Shown: positions 1-8,740, counted from the first letter of the stretch. The stretch is DNA of 64,000 bases from Paraburkholderia dioscoreae (GCF_902459535.1 NZ_LR699553.1:372001-436000), one strand, 5' to 3'. Translations and numbers: made by a program. Notes: generated by a model not told the origin, from the letters alone.

Positions 1-375
1 CGCGGCCCGTTGGGGTTCAAGCCGGAGCAGCGCAGTCTCGACGTGCATCCGGGCGAAGTGACGACGGTGATGTACGAGGTGAGCAACGAACAGGCGCGCA
101 CGATTCAGGCGCAAGCCATTCCGAGCTACGCGCCGAAGCAGGCAACCGAGTACTTCAGGAAGATCGAGTGTTTTTGCTTTACGCAGCAGACCTTGACGGC
201 GAATCAGACGAAGCGGATGCCGGTGGTGTTCGTGGTGGATCCGAAGCTGCCGAAGGACGTGAAAACGATCACGTTGTCGTACACGTTTTTTGAATTGAAT
301 ACGCCAGTGGCAGCGACAGCCGGAAGCGCGGCGCCCACGGCAAACACGGCGGCTACCGCCGCCAATCCCGCCTGA
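1..375 (+). CDS. ctaG: Cytochrome c oxidase assembly protein CtaG (Cox11), 5'-truncated by window edge
   Basis: The last 124 residues of a Cox11/CtaG copper chaperone, which delivers copper to the CuB centre of cytochrome oxidase subunit I from the periplasmic side. The reading frame is open from base 1, so the N-terminal membrane anchor lies outside the window. Visible are the family's beta-sandwich segment and the copper-binding CFCF motif (in IECFCFTQQ, bases about 166-192), followed by the conserved SYTFFEL end. The last 25 or so residues are an Ala/Thr-rich tail, probably disordered. It leads the series of oxidase assembly genes that follows. The family call is firm; only the start is missing. 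Confidence 0.95.
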   Translation, partial: RGPLGFKPEQRSLDVHPGEVTTVMYEVSNEQARTIQAQAIPSYAPKQATEYFRKIECFCFTQQTLTANQTKRMPVVFVVDPKLPKDVKTITLSYTFFELNTPVAATAGSAAPTANTAATAANPA

Positions 376-410
376 CGGCTCGCGCCGCCGACGAAGGAAG
401 ACGAAACAAG

Positions 411-620
411 ATGAGTGACAACGGCGGCAGCCCGCGCAGAAGCAGTTTTGGCCAGTCCATGCGCGCGGTGTTCTGGTCGTTTTTCGGGGTGCGCAGGCGC
501 CGCGATCTGGAGGCGGACGCCACGCAACTGAACCCGTTGCACGTGATCGCGGCAGCGTTGATCTGCGCGGCAATTTTTATCGTGGTGCTGATTCTGATCG
601 TACGAGCCGTAGTAGGCTGA
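411..620 (+). CDS. DUF2970 family small membrane protein
   Basis: A 69-residue protein with a basic N-terminal half containing FWSFFGVRRRRD and one strongly hydrophobic helix at the C terminus (about residues 44-68). This is the layout of DUF2970 proteins, which are regularly found between ctaG and cox subunit III in beta-proteobacteria. The start ATG at 411 follows a GAAGGAAGACGAAAC ribosome-binding stretch and lies 35 bases after ctaG, so the two are probably co-transcribed. Its function is unknown. Its place suggests a role in oxidase assembly or stability, which is inference from position only. Confidence 0.85.
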   Translation: MSDNGGSPRRSSFGQSMRAVFWSFFGVRRRRDLEADATQLNPLHVIAAALICAAIFIVVLILIVRAVVG

Positions 621-751
621 ATCACCTCGCGCACACGTAGAATCGGGCGAAGCAGCGCCCAGGAATTAGAGAGAAGCGGTGCGGTATCGACGCGCCGCCG
701 AAGATACAGCCGGAGATTCCGGAACAACTGGACTGAAGTGGAGAATCAAGA

Positions 752-1609
752 ATGAGCGGTCAAAACGAGAGCCCGTACTATTTCGTACCGCATCCGTCGC
801 GGCATCCGATCAGCGCCGCTGCTGGGTTGCTGGTCATGCTCGGATCGCTTGCGGCCTGGATCAACGAACATGACTGGGCGCCGATCGGCGTTGTCGCCGG
901 TTTGTTGTGGCTGCTCTTTACGTTGTGGCACTGGTTCGGCGACGCGATCGCCGAGTCGGAAGGCGGCATGTACGGCAAGAACGTCGACAAGTCGTACCGT
1001 TGGAGCATGAGCTGGTTTATCTTCTCCGAAGTGATGTTCTTCGGTGCGTTCTTCGGCGCGCTGTTCTATGCGCGTGAAATCGCGCTGCATCAATTGGGCA
1101 GCCTGGATTACAAACTGATCTGGCCGGACTTCTCGGCAGTGTGGCCGAACAACGGTCCGGCAGCGCTGGTCTCGACCTTCAAGTCGATGCAACCGTGGCC
1201 GGTGCCGACCATCAACACCGCGCTGCTGCTTTCCTCGGGCGCGACGCTGACGGTATCGCACCACGCGCTGCGTGAGAATCATCGCAAGAAGGCGATCATC
1301 TGGTTGGCCGCAACGCTCGTGCTCGGCGTTTGCTTCCTGTTCCTGCAAGGCTTTGAATACTTCCACGCCTATAACGAACTGAATCTGACGCTGTCGTCGG
1401 GCGTGTATGGTTCGACGTTCTTCCTGTTGACGGGCTTTCACGGCTTCCACGTGTTCCTCGGCGGCACGATGCTGGCAGTCGTGCTGGTGCGCATGATCCG
1501 CGGTCACTTCACGGCGGACCATCACTTCGCATTCGAAGGCGCGGCCTGGTATTGGCACTTTGTGGACGTCGTGTGGCTCGGGCTGTACGTCGTCGTGTAC
1601 TGGCTGTAA
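752..1609 (+). CDS. ctaE: Cytochrome c oxidase subunit III
   Basis: A 285-residue, seven-helix subunit III of the aa3-type oxidase, a core membrane subunit that binds lipid and stabilises subunit I. The N terminus carries the typical YYFVPHPSRHPI. Later comes the conserved FWFIFSEV-like segment (WFIFSEVMFFGAFFGALFYAR), and near the end GFHGFHVFLGG and the closing AWYWHFVDVVWLGLY. Length is normal for the bacterial form. The ATG at 752 is preceded by a TGGAG ribosome-binding site. A strong intrinsic terminator lies about 100 bases after the stop, so this gene ends the upstream cox transcript. Confidence 0.97.
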   Translation: MSGQNESPYYFVPHPSRHPISAAAGLLVMLGSLAAWINEHDWAPIGVVAGLLWLLFTLWHWFGDAIAESEGGMYGKNVDKSYRWSMSWFIFSEVMFFGAFFGALFYAREIALHQLGSLDYKLIWPDFSAVWPNNGPAALVSTFKSMQPWPVPTINTALLLSSGATLTVSHHALRENHRKKAIIWLAATLVLGVCFLFLQGFEYFHAYNELNLTLSSGVYGSTFFLLTGFHGFHVFLGGTMLAVVLVRMIRGHFTADHHFAFEGAAWYWHFVDVVWLGLYVVVYWL

Positions 1610-1711
1610 CGCAGTCTGGCCTGCGCCGACCGGCAACCCGGAGAATGTGCAGGCCAATCGCGCAACGTCCTTCGGGACGCGGCGCACGAGCAGTATGCAA
1701 GACTTATGCAG

Positions 1712-1747
1712 CGCCGCCCTCGACCCTGTCAGGGCGGCGTTTTGTTT
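1712..1747 (+). terminator. Intrinsic terminator after cox subunit III
   Basis: Perfect 9-bp stem (CGCCGCCCT at 1712-1720 and AGGGCGGCG at 1731-1739) with a 10-base loop, followed by TTTTGTTT. It points with the cox genes. Confidence 0.85.
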
Positions 1748-1774
1748 GGCGGCGTGGAGAGGGTTCCGCCGGGC

Positions 1775-1984
1775 TCAGCGCCCGTAGGGAATACCGGTCG
1801 ACTGAATCCAGCCCATCCAGTGAGCGAACAGGATGAACAGGAACAGCGAGATCGACAGGCCCACCCGCGTGGCGAGCGACCAGACCATCCGCTTGGTTTT
1901 GCCCTTGTCATGCATCATGAAGTACAGCGCCGACACCATGCTGGCGATGATCAGGACGAAGGCGATGGGAACGAGAATGTGCAT
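1775..1984 (-). CDS. Twin transmembrane protein (DUF2909 family)
   Basis: A 69-residue protein with two hydrophobic helices (about residues 3-22 and 44-60) joined by a short basic loop (HDKGKTKR), the pattern of DUF2909 twin-transmembrane proteins. The open frame extends further upstream, but that stretch is the antisense of SURF1. The ATG at 1984 gives the normal length and leaves 111 bases to the divergent SURF1 gene. It stands in reverse orientation inside the cta cluster, a conserved arrangement in Burkholderia relatives. Its role is unknown; a link to oxidase assembly is inferred from position. Confidence 0.85.
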   Translation of the reverse strand: MHILVPIAFVLIIASMVSALYFMMHDKGKTKRMVWSLATRVGLSISLFLFILFAHWMGWIQSTGIPYGR

Positions 1985-2095
1985 GGAACCAGCTGTAATC
2001 AGGAAGCGCAGAGGCAAGACGTTTATTATCGCACCGCGCGCCGGCGTTTGCCGCACGTCCCCCGTAACGCCACGAGTGGCCCCGGAGCGTGCCCG

Positions 2096-2812
2096 ATGAA
2101 GATTCGCCTCGTGCCCGCGCTGTTGATTCTGCTGGTGATCGTCGTGACGGTGCGGCTGGGTTTCTGGCAGCGCGACCGCGCGCATCAGAAGGAAGCGCTC
2201 GAAGCGCACATCACGCAGTTCGAGAACGCGCCCGCGCAGCCGGTGAGCGCCGCGCCGGTCGAACTGAAGGACATCGAGTTTCATCGCGTGAAGGCGCGCG
2301 GCAGTTTCGTCGCGGATAAAGTCGTCTACCTCGATAATCGCCCGTATAACGACCAGCCGGGCTTTTACGTCGTGATGCCTTTTAAACTGGCCGACGGCGG
2401 CTACGTGCTGGTCAATCGCGGCTGGCTGCCGCGCAACATGAACAATCGCGAGACCATCGCGCCGTACACAACGCCGCAAGGCGAAATCGAGATCGAGGGC
2501 ATTGCACGGGCGGACGCGTCGCGCGCCTTCGAGTTGGGGCAGGGCGGTTCAGCCGAGCATCAACTGATCCGCCAGAATCTGGATACTGCCGCATACGCCT
2601 CGGAAACCGGCTTTCCGTTGCAATCTTTCGTGATTCAGCAATTGAGCGACGACGGCGACAAACTGGTGCGCGACTGGCCCGCACCCACCAACGGTGTCGA
2701 GCGTAACTATGGCTACATGTTCCAGTGGTGGGGCATGGCGGCCGCGGCGCTGGTCTTCGGCCTGTATGCCGCACGCCGCGCCGCGAAGAAAGAGCACGCG
2801 CAGGGCGTATAA
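2096..2812 (+). CDS. SURF1 family cytochrome oxidase biogenesis protein
   Basis: A 238-residue SURF1 (Shy1-type) protein, which binds heme a and helps insert it into subunit I. It has one transmembrane helix at each end (residues about 6-21 and 215-230) and a periplasmic domain between. Family features are LGFWQRDRAHQK after the first helix, VLVNRGWLPR in the middle, and NYGYMFQWWGMAAAAL at the second helix. I chose the ATG at 2096 because a first helix directly after the start is the family norm; the longer open frame upstream would be unrelated sequence. It opens the assembly operon running to the SCO gene. Confidence 0.94.
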   Translation: MKIRLVPALLILLVIVVTVRLGFWQRDRAHQKEALEAHITQFENAPAQPVSAAPVELKDIEFHRVKARGSFVADKVVYLDNRPYNDQPGFYVVMPFKLADGGYVLVNRGWLPRNMNNRETIAPYTTPQGEIEIEGIARADASRAFELGQGGSAEHQLIRQNLDTAAYASETGFPLQSFVIQQLSDDGDKLVRDWPAPTNGVERNYGYMFQWWGMAAAALVFGLYAARRAAKKEHAQGV

Positions 2813-2881
2813 CGCAGCACATGCGGCTTCGCGGCCAGAGCTGGGCCGCGAAGCCGCGCAATCACTGAAAGAGGTCCAGAA

Positions 2882-3544
2882 GTGTCGACGCAATCTCCCC
2901 GTTCGCCGCAAGCCGGCAAACCCGCAGCACCCAAAGTCATGCCCGGCCAACCCAACGGCAAAGGCTCGTGGGAGCGCGGCCGATGGATTCTGCTGCTGCT
3001 CGCGATCATCTGCGCCGCGCCGATCGCCGTGTCGTATTTCACGTACTACGTGATCAAGCCGACAGGCGGTAGCACGAGCTACGGCACCCTGGTCGAACCG
3101 CAACGCCCGATTCCCGATTCGCTCGCGGTCACGGGCGAAGACGGCAAGCCCGTCAAGTTCGCCACGCTGCGCGGCCGCTGGCTGTTGATCTCGGTAGACA
3201 ACAGCACATGCGACAAGGCATGCGTCACCAAGCTCTACTTCATGCGACAAATCCGCGCAGCTCAGGGCCCGGAACGCGAGCGCGTCGTGGAAGTGTGGTT
3301 ACGCACCGATGCAGGCAACGTGGCAGACGTGATACAAAAGGCCTATCCCGACACCAACATGATGATCGCCGATCCGGCGCAGGTGTCGGCGTGGCTGCCT
3401 ACGGAGAACGGCACGAAAATCACCGACCACATCTACATGGTCGATCCGAACGGCAATCTGATGATGCGTTTTCCGAAAGATCCGAACCCCAGCAAGATCA
3501 AGGGCGACGTGACCAAGCTGCTCAAATGGTCGAGTATCGGCTGA
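2882..3544 (+). CDS. SCO-like membrane-anchored thioredoxin-fold protein of the cta cluster
   Basis: A 220-residue protein with a Pro/Gly-rich cytoplasmic N terminus, one membrane helix (about residues 37-58) and a periplasmic domain resembling the SCO/thioredoxin fold. The CxxxC pair is present as STCDKACV (about residues 109-116), as in SCO copper-binding proteins. The histidine later in SCO proteins that completes the copper site could correspond to DHIYMVDPNG near residue 183, but I cannot confirm this. Translation starts at GTG 2882 behind an AGAGG site. It lies between SURF1 and ctaA, so a part in oxidase maturation is likely. The exact job (copper donor or thiol reductant) is not known to me. 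Confidence 0.8.
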   Translation: MSTQSPRSPQAGKPAAPKVMPGQPNGKGSWERGRWILLLLAIICAAPIAVSYFTYYVIKPTGGSTSYGTLVEPQRPIPDSLAVTGEDGKPVKFATLRGRWLLISVDNSTCDKACVTKLYFMRQIRAAQGPERERVVEVWLRTDAGNVADVIQKAYPDTNMMIADPAQVSAWLPTENGTKITDHIYMVDPNGNLMMRFPKDPNPSKIKGDVTKLLKWSSIG

Positions 3545-3566
3545 TACCGCAACCTAGGTAAGAGAG

Positions 3567-4676
3567 ATGTTCGTACTGCAACTGGCCCTGATCGGCTTGT
3601 GTATCGCGTTGTTGCCGTTGTCCTACGTGTGGGTCAAGGCCGACGACAACAAATTCCGCAAGCTGGTCTGGCTCACCACCTTCCTCACGCTCGATCTGGT
3701 GATGTTCGGCGGCTTCACGCGGCTCACCGATTCGGGGCTCGGCTGTCCGGACTGGCCAGGCTGTTACGGCACTTCGTCGCCGTTCATCGCGCACGCGGCG
3801 ATCACGGCCGCGCATCAGGCCATGCCGACCGGACCGGTCAGCATGACGAAGGCCTGGATCGAAATGATCCACCGTTACTTCGCAATGGCGATCGGTGTGC
3901 TGATCATCGCGCAGACCGTCATCGCCTGGACGGCGCGCGTGAAGCGGCGTCCACTGCATGTGTCGCCGTGGTGGCCGACCTCGCTGTTGCTGCTGATTCT
4001 GGTGCAAGGCGCGTTCGGCGCCTGGACCGTGACGATGAAGTTGCAACCAGTCATCGTGACGACGCACTTGCTGCTCGGCCTCGCGCTGTTGGGCACGCTC
4101 GGCTGGCTGGCCGCGCGGCAGACACCGTTGCCTGCATACGAGCCCGAAGCCGCGCGCTGGCGCGCAGCCGCGCTCGCGGGTCTGGTGCTGCTGATCGCGC
4201 AAATTGCGCTGGGCGGCTGGGTCAGCACGAACTACGCGGTGCTCGCATGCACCGATTTCCCGACCTGCAATGGCCAATGGATTCCGCCGATGGACTTCGC
4301 ACACGGCTTCCACCTGTGGCGCGCGCTCGGCATGACCGGCGACGGCGACGTGATCACCCAGGACGCGCTGGTGGCGATTCACTGGACGCACCGCACGTTC
4401 GCTATCGTCGTGGTCGCTTATCTGGTGTGGCTGGCGCTGAAGCTGCGCCGCTTCGAGTCGCTGCGGCGGCCGGCCAACGGCGTGCTGCTGGTGGTGCTGA
4501 TCCAGTTCATCACAGGCCTGTCGAACATCGTTCTGCAATGGCCGTTGCCCATTGCGGTGGCGCATAACGGTGGGGCCGCGATCCTGCTGCTTCTGCTCGT
4601 TATGTTAAACTTTCGGATCGCTTATAGCCGTCCCGGCCGCGCCGTGTTCCCTGCGCGCGATGCCGCGCCAGCGTGA
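3567..4676 (+). CDS. ctaA: Heme A synthase
   Basis: A 369-residue, eight-helix COX15/CtaA protein that oxidises the C8 methyl of heme O to give heme A for the aa3 oxidase. The first half has GGFTRLTDSGLGCPDWPGCYG with the paired cysteines, and EMIHRYFAM with a heme-ligand histidine. The second half has QIALGGWVSTNYAVLACTDFPTC and IHWTHRTFA, with VAHNGGAA at the end. These are the four conserved histidine positions of the family. It starts 22 bases after the SCO-like gene and precedes ctaB, its substrate supplier, by six bases. Confidence 0.96.
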   Translation: MFVLQLALIGLCIALLPLSYVWVKADDNKFRKLVWLTTFLTLDLVMFGGFTRLTDSGLGCPDWPGCYGTSSPFIAHAAITAAHQAMPTGPVSMTKAWIEMIHRYFAMAIGVLIIAQTVIAWTARVKRRPLHVSPWWPTSLLLLILVQGAFGAWTVTMKLQPVIVTTHLLLGLALLGTLGWLAARQTPLPAYEPEAARWRAAALAGLVLLIAQIALGGWVSTNYAVLACTDFPTCNGQWIPPMDFAHGFHLWRALGMTGDGDVITQDALVAIHWTHRTFAIVVVAYLVWLALKLRRFESLRRPANGVLLVVLIQFITGLSNIVLQWPLPIAVAHNGGAAILLLLLVMLNFRIAYSRPGRAVFPARDAAPA

Positions 4677-4682
4677 CTCCAC

Positions 4683-5588
4683 ATGGACAGCACAACACTT
4701 TCCCAAACGCCCGGTAGCCGGGTCTCCCAGTACATCGCCCTGACGAAGCCGCGCGTCACGCAACTCGCCGTGTTCTGCGCCGTCATCGGCATGTTCCTGT
4801 CAACGCCCGGCATGGTGCCTTGGACTCCGCTGATCGGCGGCACGGTCGGCATCTGGTTGCTGGCCGGCGCGGCGTTCGCCATCAATTGCCTCGTCGAACA
4901 GAAAATCGACGCGAAGATGCGCCGCACCTCGTGGCGTCCATCCGCGCGCGGCGAAATCACCACCGCACAGATTCTGCTGTTCTCGGCCGTGCTCGGCGGC
5001 CTCGGCATGTGGACGCTCTACACGTTCGCCAATCCGCTCACCATGTGGCTCACACTGGCCACGTTCGTCGGCTATGCGGTCATCTATACGCTGCTGCTCA
5101 AGCCTGCCACGCCGCAGAACATCGTGATCGGCGGCGCCTCGGGCGCCATGCCGCCGGCGCTCGGCTGGGCGGCGGTCACCGGCCATGTGCCGGGCGACGC
5201 CTGGATTCTGGTGCTGATCATCTTCGTGTGGACGCCGCCGCATTTCTGGGCGCTCGCGCTGTATCGCCGCAAAGACTACGAAAACGCCGGCCTGCCGATG
5301 CTGCCGAACACGCACGGCGAGAAGTACACGCGCCTGCATATTCTGCTGTACACGGTAATCCTGTTCGCGGTCACCATGATGCCCTTCATCTCCGGCATGA
5401 GCGGCGTGGTCTACCTCGCGGCGGCGGTGCTGCTGGGCGCCGTGTTCCTTGCTTATGCGTGGAAGATCTATCGGGAGTACTCGGACGATCTGGCGCGCAA
5501 AACTTTCCGCTATTCGATCGTCTATCTCTCGCTGCTGTTTGCGGCGCTGCTGATCGACCACTATGCGCGCGTCCTGATCGGCGCGTAA
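4683..5588 (+). CDS. ctaB: Protoheme IX farnesyltransferase (heme O synthase)
   Basis: A 301-residue UbiA-family prenyltransferase that joins farnesyl diphosphate to heme B, making heme O. The first aspartate-rich motif is altered as usual in the family to NCLVEQKIDAKMRRT, and the second region is YRRKDYENAGLPMLP. The segment PPHFWALALY is typical of COX10/CtaB. About nine membrane helices are visible. It sits six bases after ctaA, whose product uses the heme O, and four bases before the SCO gene, so the three are surely one transcript. Confidence 0.97.
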   Translation: MDSTTLSQTPGSRVSQYIALTKPRVTQLAVFCAVIGMFLSTPGMVPWTPLIGGTVGIWLLAGAAFAINCLVEQKIDAKMRRTSWRPSARGEITTAQILLFSAVLGGLGMWTLYTFANPLTMWLTLATFVGYAVIYTLLLKPATPQNIVIGGASGAMPPALGWAAVTGHVPGDAWILVLIIFVWTPPHFWALALYRRKDYENAGLPMLPNTHGEKYTRLHILLYTVILFAVTMMPFISGMSGVVYLAAAVLLGAVFLAYAWKIYREYSDDLARKTFRYSIVYLSLLFAALLIDHYARVLIGA

Positions 5589-5592
5589 TATC

Positions 5593-6210
5593 ATGCTCAA
5601 AAACCGCTTCGCGCGTACGGCGCGTGCTGCTGTGATGGCCTGCGCGCTCGGCGGCGCTTTGCTGGTGGCGGGCTGCGGCAAGCAGCCGCCGGCGTTCCAG
5701 AATCTCGACATCACTGGCAATACGCAATTCGCGAGCAACTTCTCGTTGCCCGACACGTCCGGTCACATCCGCACAATGGCGGACTACAAAGGCAAGGTGG
5801 TGGTGCTGTTCTTCGGCTACACGCATTGCCCGGATGTTTGTCCGACCACGATGGCCGAGCTCTCACAAGCGTTGCAGCAACTCGGCCCGGAAGACGCGAA
5901 GCGCGTGCAGGTGCTGTTCGTCACCGTCGACCCCGAGCGTGATACGCCGGCCTTGCTCGCGCAATACGTACCGGCGTTCAATCCGACGTTCGTCGGTTTG
6001 CGTCCGGCCGATCAGGCGCAACTCACCAGGATCACGAAAGACTTCCGCGTCTATTACGCGAAGGTGCCGGGCAAGACACCTGACAGCTACACAATGGACC
6101 ACACGGCAGCGAGCTACGTGTTCGACACGGACGGCAAGCTGCGTCTTTTCGCACGCGACGGCCAGGGCGCAACGCCGTGGGTCCACGATATCAAGCTGCT
6201 GCTCGACTGA
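5593..6210 (+). CDS. SCO1/SenC family copper lipoprotein
   Basis: A 205-residue SCO protein, the copper chaperone or thiol reductant for the CuA site of oxidase subunit II. The N terminus is a lipoprotein signal ending LLVAGC (Cys about residue 28), so it is probably anchored in the outer face of the inner membrane. The copper-binding CxxxC is in GYTHCPDVCPTT, and the third ligand histidine is in TMDHTAASYVFD near residue 176. The motif VDPERDTP is also typical. It closes the assembly operon. It is separate from the SCO-like protein at 2882-3544, so this locus has two such proteins. Confidence 0.95.
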   Translation: MLKNRFARTARAAVMACALGGALLVAGCGKQPPAFQNLDITGNTQFASNFSLPDTSGHIRTMADYKGKVVVLFFGYTHCPDVCPTTMAELSQALQQLGPEDAKRVQVLFVTVDPERDTPALLAQYVPAFNPTFVGLRPADQAQLTRITKDFRVYYAKVPGKTPDSYTMDHTAASYVFDTDGKLRLFARDGQGATPWVHDIKLLLD

Positions 6211-6276
6211 TGCACCGATCCTTGCGGGCCGTGTCACATCACGCGTCCGCTTTCAACGTCCGTCGCTTTACCACGC

Positions 6277-6567
6277 TCAAGCCGGAATCGGCAGATTGAA
6301 TCCCGCCGCAAGCCGCGTCGTCTTGAATTCCGTCACCTCGTAGCGCGCAAGGTTTTGCTGCGCGAACGGATCGCTGGCGAGAATCTCATCCAGCTTATCG
6401 CGCTCGACCCGCACTGCCAGAATGATGCCGCCGTCGCGCGGCACTTTCGGTCCTGCGGCGACGAACACGCCTGCTTCAAACTGTCGCGCCAGAAACGCGC
6501 GATGCGCTTCCAGTGCGTCGTCGATACGATCGAGCGATGCGGTGTAGATGAGGTCGATGACGTACAT
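6277..6567 (-). CDS. YciI family protein
   Basis: A 96-residue protein of the YciI (YCII) fold, a dimeric alpha-beta barrel. The conserved histidine and aspartate of the family are in EAHRAFL (near residue 22) and SDPFAQQNLA (near residue 69). Members have been proposed to be small enzymes or domains that accompany others, but no general reaction is established. It is transcribed alone, convergent with the SCO gene. The short gap contains no clear terminator. Confidence 0.88.
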   Translation of the reverse strand: MYVIDLIYTASLDRIDDALEAHRAFLARQFEAGVFVAAGPKVPRDGGIILAVRVERDKLDEILASDPFAQQNLARYEVTEFKTTRLAAGFNLPIPA

Positions 6568-6753
6568 GCTGTTCTCTCGAGCAGTGAAATGAGCCGCCAG
6601 AACGTGCGGCGGAGCCTTGGATTATCGGTCAGAGCATGATTCATTGCGCATGATTAACCTGCCGCACGCCGCCGGGCCATGCCGACGGTTTCCTTACAAC
6701 ATCTCTCAAGTCGGCCGTCCGTGGTGCCGTTATATCTCTAGCAATCGTTTGCG

Positions 6754-6774
6754 CGCAACGCGCAACGCGCAACG
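6754..6774. repeat. Three tandem 7-bp units CGCAACG upstream of chemoreceptor gene
   Basis: CGCAACG occurs three times in direct succession, ending 51 bases before the chosen start of the chemoreceptor gene. It may be a slippage product; no function is evident. Confidence 0.6.
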
Positions 6775-6825
6775 CGTGCTTGCGACCGCGAACGGAATAT
6801 GACTCACACGAGAGAGACCATAACA

Positions 6826-8709
6826 ATGAGCAGGATGAGTTTGAATCGCAAACTATGGCTGTCGCTCGCGCTCGTCTGGCTGGGCCTGCTGGGTGTCGGG
6901 CTGTGGAGCGCGGTCGAAACGCGCAGCACGATGCTGGCCGAGCGCAAGGCCGGCATGGTGAATCTGGTCGATGCGGCGCAAGGTATCGTGAGCGGCTATT
7001 ACGCGCTTTCGCAAAGCGGCAGAATGAGCGAGGCCGATGTACAGCGCGAAGCGCTCGCCCGTCTCGCGGCCATGCGTTACGGCGAATCCGGCTATCTGTT
7101 CGTGATGGATTCGAAGCCGGTCGTGCTGATGCATCCCACGCTGCCACAAATGACCGGCAAGGCGGTTGGCGACTTCAAGGATCCGGACGGCAAGCTCCTG
7201 TACGTGGCGATCGTCGATGCGGCCAAGGCGAGCGGGCGCGGCTTCGCGCAGTATCGCGGACGCCTGCCGCACAGCGAAACGGCAGTGCCGAAACTCAGCT
7301 ACGTGGTGCACTTCGCGCCGTGGGACTGGAACATCACGAGCGGCGTGTTCATCAAGGACATCGACACCGTCTACTACGAAACGCTGCTTGGGCACCTTGC
7401 CGTCGTGCTGGTCATTGGCGCGATCATCTCGCTGGCGATGCTGCTGATCATCCGCAACGTGCGCGCGAGTCTCGGCGGCGAGCCCGGCCAGGCGGCGCGG
7501 CTCGCGGCGAGTATTGCGCAAGGCGATCTGACCCAAGTGGTCGACGTTCGTCCGCACGACAAGACCAGCATGATGGCGGCCATGAACGATATGCAGAACC
7601 GGCTGCAGCGGACCATCGGTGAGATTCGTCGCTCGGCGGAGTCCATCGCGTCGGCTACGCAGCAGATTGCGGCGGGCAACAGCGATCTGTCACAGCGCAC
7701 CGAGCAGCAGGCCGCTTCGCTGCAGGAAACGGCGGCGAGCATGGAAGAGCTCACCGCAACGGTCAAGCAGAACGCCGACAACGCGCGGCAGGCGAGCGGA
7801 CTCGCGCATAACGCGTCCGAAATCGCGACGCGCGGCAACGACGTGGTGAGTCGCGTGATCGGCACGATGGGCGAGATCAATGACAGCTCGCGGCAGATTG
7901 CGGAGATCATCGGCGTGATCGAAGGCATTGCTTTTCAGACCAACATTCTTGCGTTGAACGCGGCCGTCGAAGCTGCGCGTGCCGGTGAGCAGGGGCGCGG
8001 TTTTGCCGTCGTCGCGGGCGAGGTGCGCAGCCTCGCGCAGCGCTCGGGAACGGCGGCCAAGGAGATCAAGCAGTTGATCAGCGCGTCGGTGGAGCGCGTG
8101 CACAACGGCTCGACTCTCGTGCAGCAGGCCGGCACGACGATGGGCGAGATTCTGCAAGCCGTGCAGCGCGTGACCGACATCATGGGCGAGATCGCTGCGG
8201 CATCCGAAGAACAAAGCAGCGGCATTTCGCAGGTTGGCCGCGCCGTCACGCAGATGGACGAAGTCACGCAGCAAAACGCAGCACTCGTCGAGCAGGCGGC
8301 GGCCGCGGCGGCTTCGTTGCAGGATCAGGCGGGGCGTCTGCGTGAAGCGGTGAACGCGTTTCGCGTGAATGGTGCGGAAGATGCCTCGCGGGGTTCGGCT
8401 GTGGTGGCGGCGCGCAGAGTGACGGCGACGGTGACCCAGGCGACGGTGACCCAGGCGACGGTGACTCAGGCGACGGTGACTCAGGCGACGGCAGCGCGCG
8501 ACATCGGCGCGGGATCGCAATCCGCGCCGGCATTGGCGCGCGCGGAGCCTAAGCTGTCGGCGTCAGCAAGGGCATCCGGCGCGTCGGCTTCGGTCTCTGC
8601 GCCGGCCTCGGCCACGCCCGTCGCGAGCGCGAAGCCGGCCGCCGTGCCGCGCGCAGCGGCCGAGGCCGCCAAGGCCACCCAGCCCGACGACGACTGGACC
8701 GCGTTCTGA
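6826..8709 (+). CDS. Methyl-accepting chemotaxis protein with single-Cache sensor
   Basis: A transmembrane chemoreceptor of about 627 residues. It has an N-terminal helix (about residues 10-30) and a periplasmic sCache_2-type sensor (YGESGYLFVMDS, VLMHPTLPQMTGK, WDWNITSGVFIKDID). A second helix, a HAMP domain and the cytoplasmic signalling domain with the hairpin tip GIAFQTNILALNAAVEAARAG follow. I prefer ATG 6826 because AGAGAGACC lies just before it; ATG 6799 (nine residues longer) and 6835 are alternatives. The tail is unusual: four copies of TVTQA from a 15-bp repeat, an Ala/Ser/Pro-rich linker, then DWTAF at the very end. That ending resembles the xWxxF pentapeptide that tethers CheR/CheB. 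The ligand is unknown. Confidence 0.93.
   Translation: MSRMSLNRKLWLSLALVWLGLLGVGLWSAVETRSTMLAERKAGMVNLVDAAQGIVSGYYALSQSGRMSEADVQREALARLAAMRYGESGYLFVMDSKPVVLMHPTLPQMTGKAVGDFKDPDGKLLYVAIVDAAKASGRGFAQYRGRLPHSETAVPKLSYVVHFAPWDWNITSGVFIKDIDTVYYETLLGHLAVVLVIGAIISLAMLLIIRNVRASLGGEPGQAARLAASIAQGDLTQVVDVRPHDKTSMMAAMNDMQNRLQRTIGEIRRSAESIASATQQIAAGNSDLSQRTEQQAASLQETAASMEELTATVKQNADNARQASGLAHNASEIATRGNDVVSRVIGTMGEINDSSRQIAEIIGVIEGIAFQTNILALNAAVEAARAGEQGRGFAVVAGEVRSLAQRSGTAAKEIKQLISASVERVHNGSTLVQQAGTTMGEILQAVQRVTDIMGEIAAASEEQSSGISQVGRAVTQMDEVTQQNAALVEQAAAAAASLQDQAGRLREAVNAFRVNGAEDASRGSAVVAARRVTATVTQATVTQATVTQATVTQATAARDIGAGSQSAPALARAEPKLSASARASGASASVSAPASATPVASAKPAAVPRAAAEAAKATQPDDDWTAF
8429..8490 (+). 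repeat. 15-bp in-frame tandem repeat in chemoreceptor tail
   Basis: The unit ACGGTGACYCAGGCG is repeated four times and encodes TVTQA each time. Copies differ by C or T at one position (two CCC-type, then two ACT-type), suggesting recent duplication. Copy number may vary between strains. Confidence 0.85.
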
Positions 8710-8740
8710 CCACTGCGGACCACTGCGGAGGACCACTGCG
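8708..8740. repeat. Three copies of GACCACTGCG across the chemoreceptor stop codon
   Basis: The 10-mer occurs at 8708-8717, 8718-8727 and, after a 3-base gap, 8731-8740. The first copy overlaps the TGA stop of the chemoreceptor gene. Confidence 0.7.

Noticed and set aside
1985..2095. SURF1 gene starting further upstream at 1706
   Set aside because: The extension would cover the twin-transmembrane gene and place 130 unrelated residues before the first helix.
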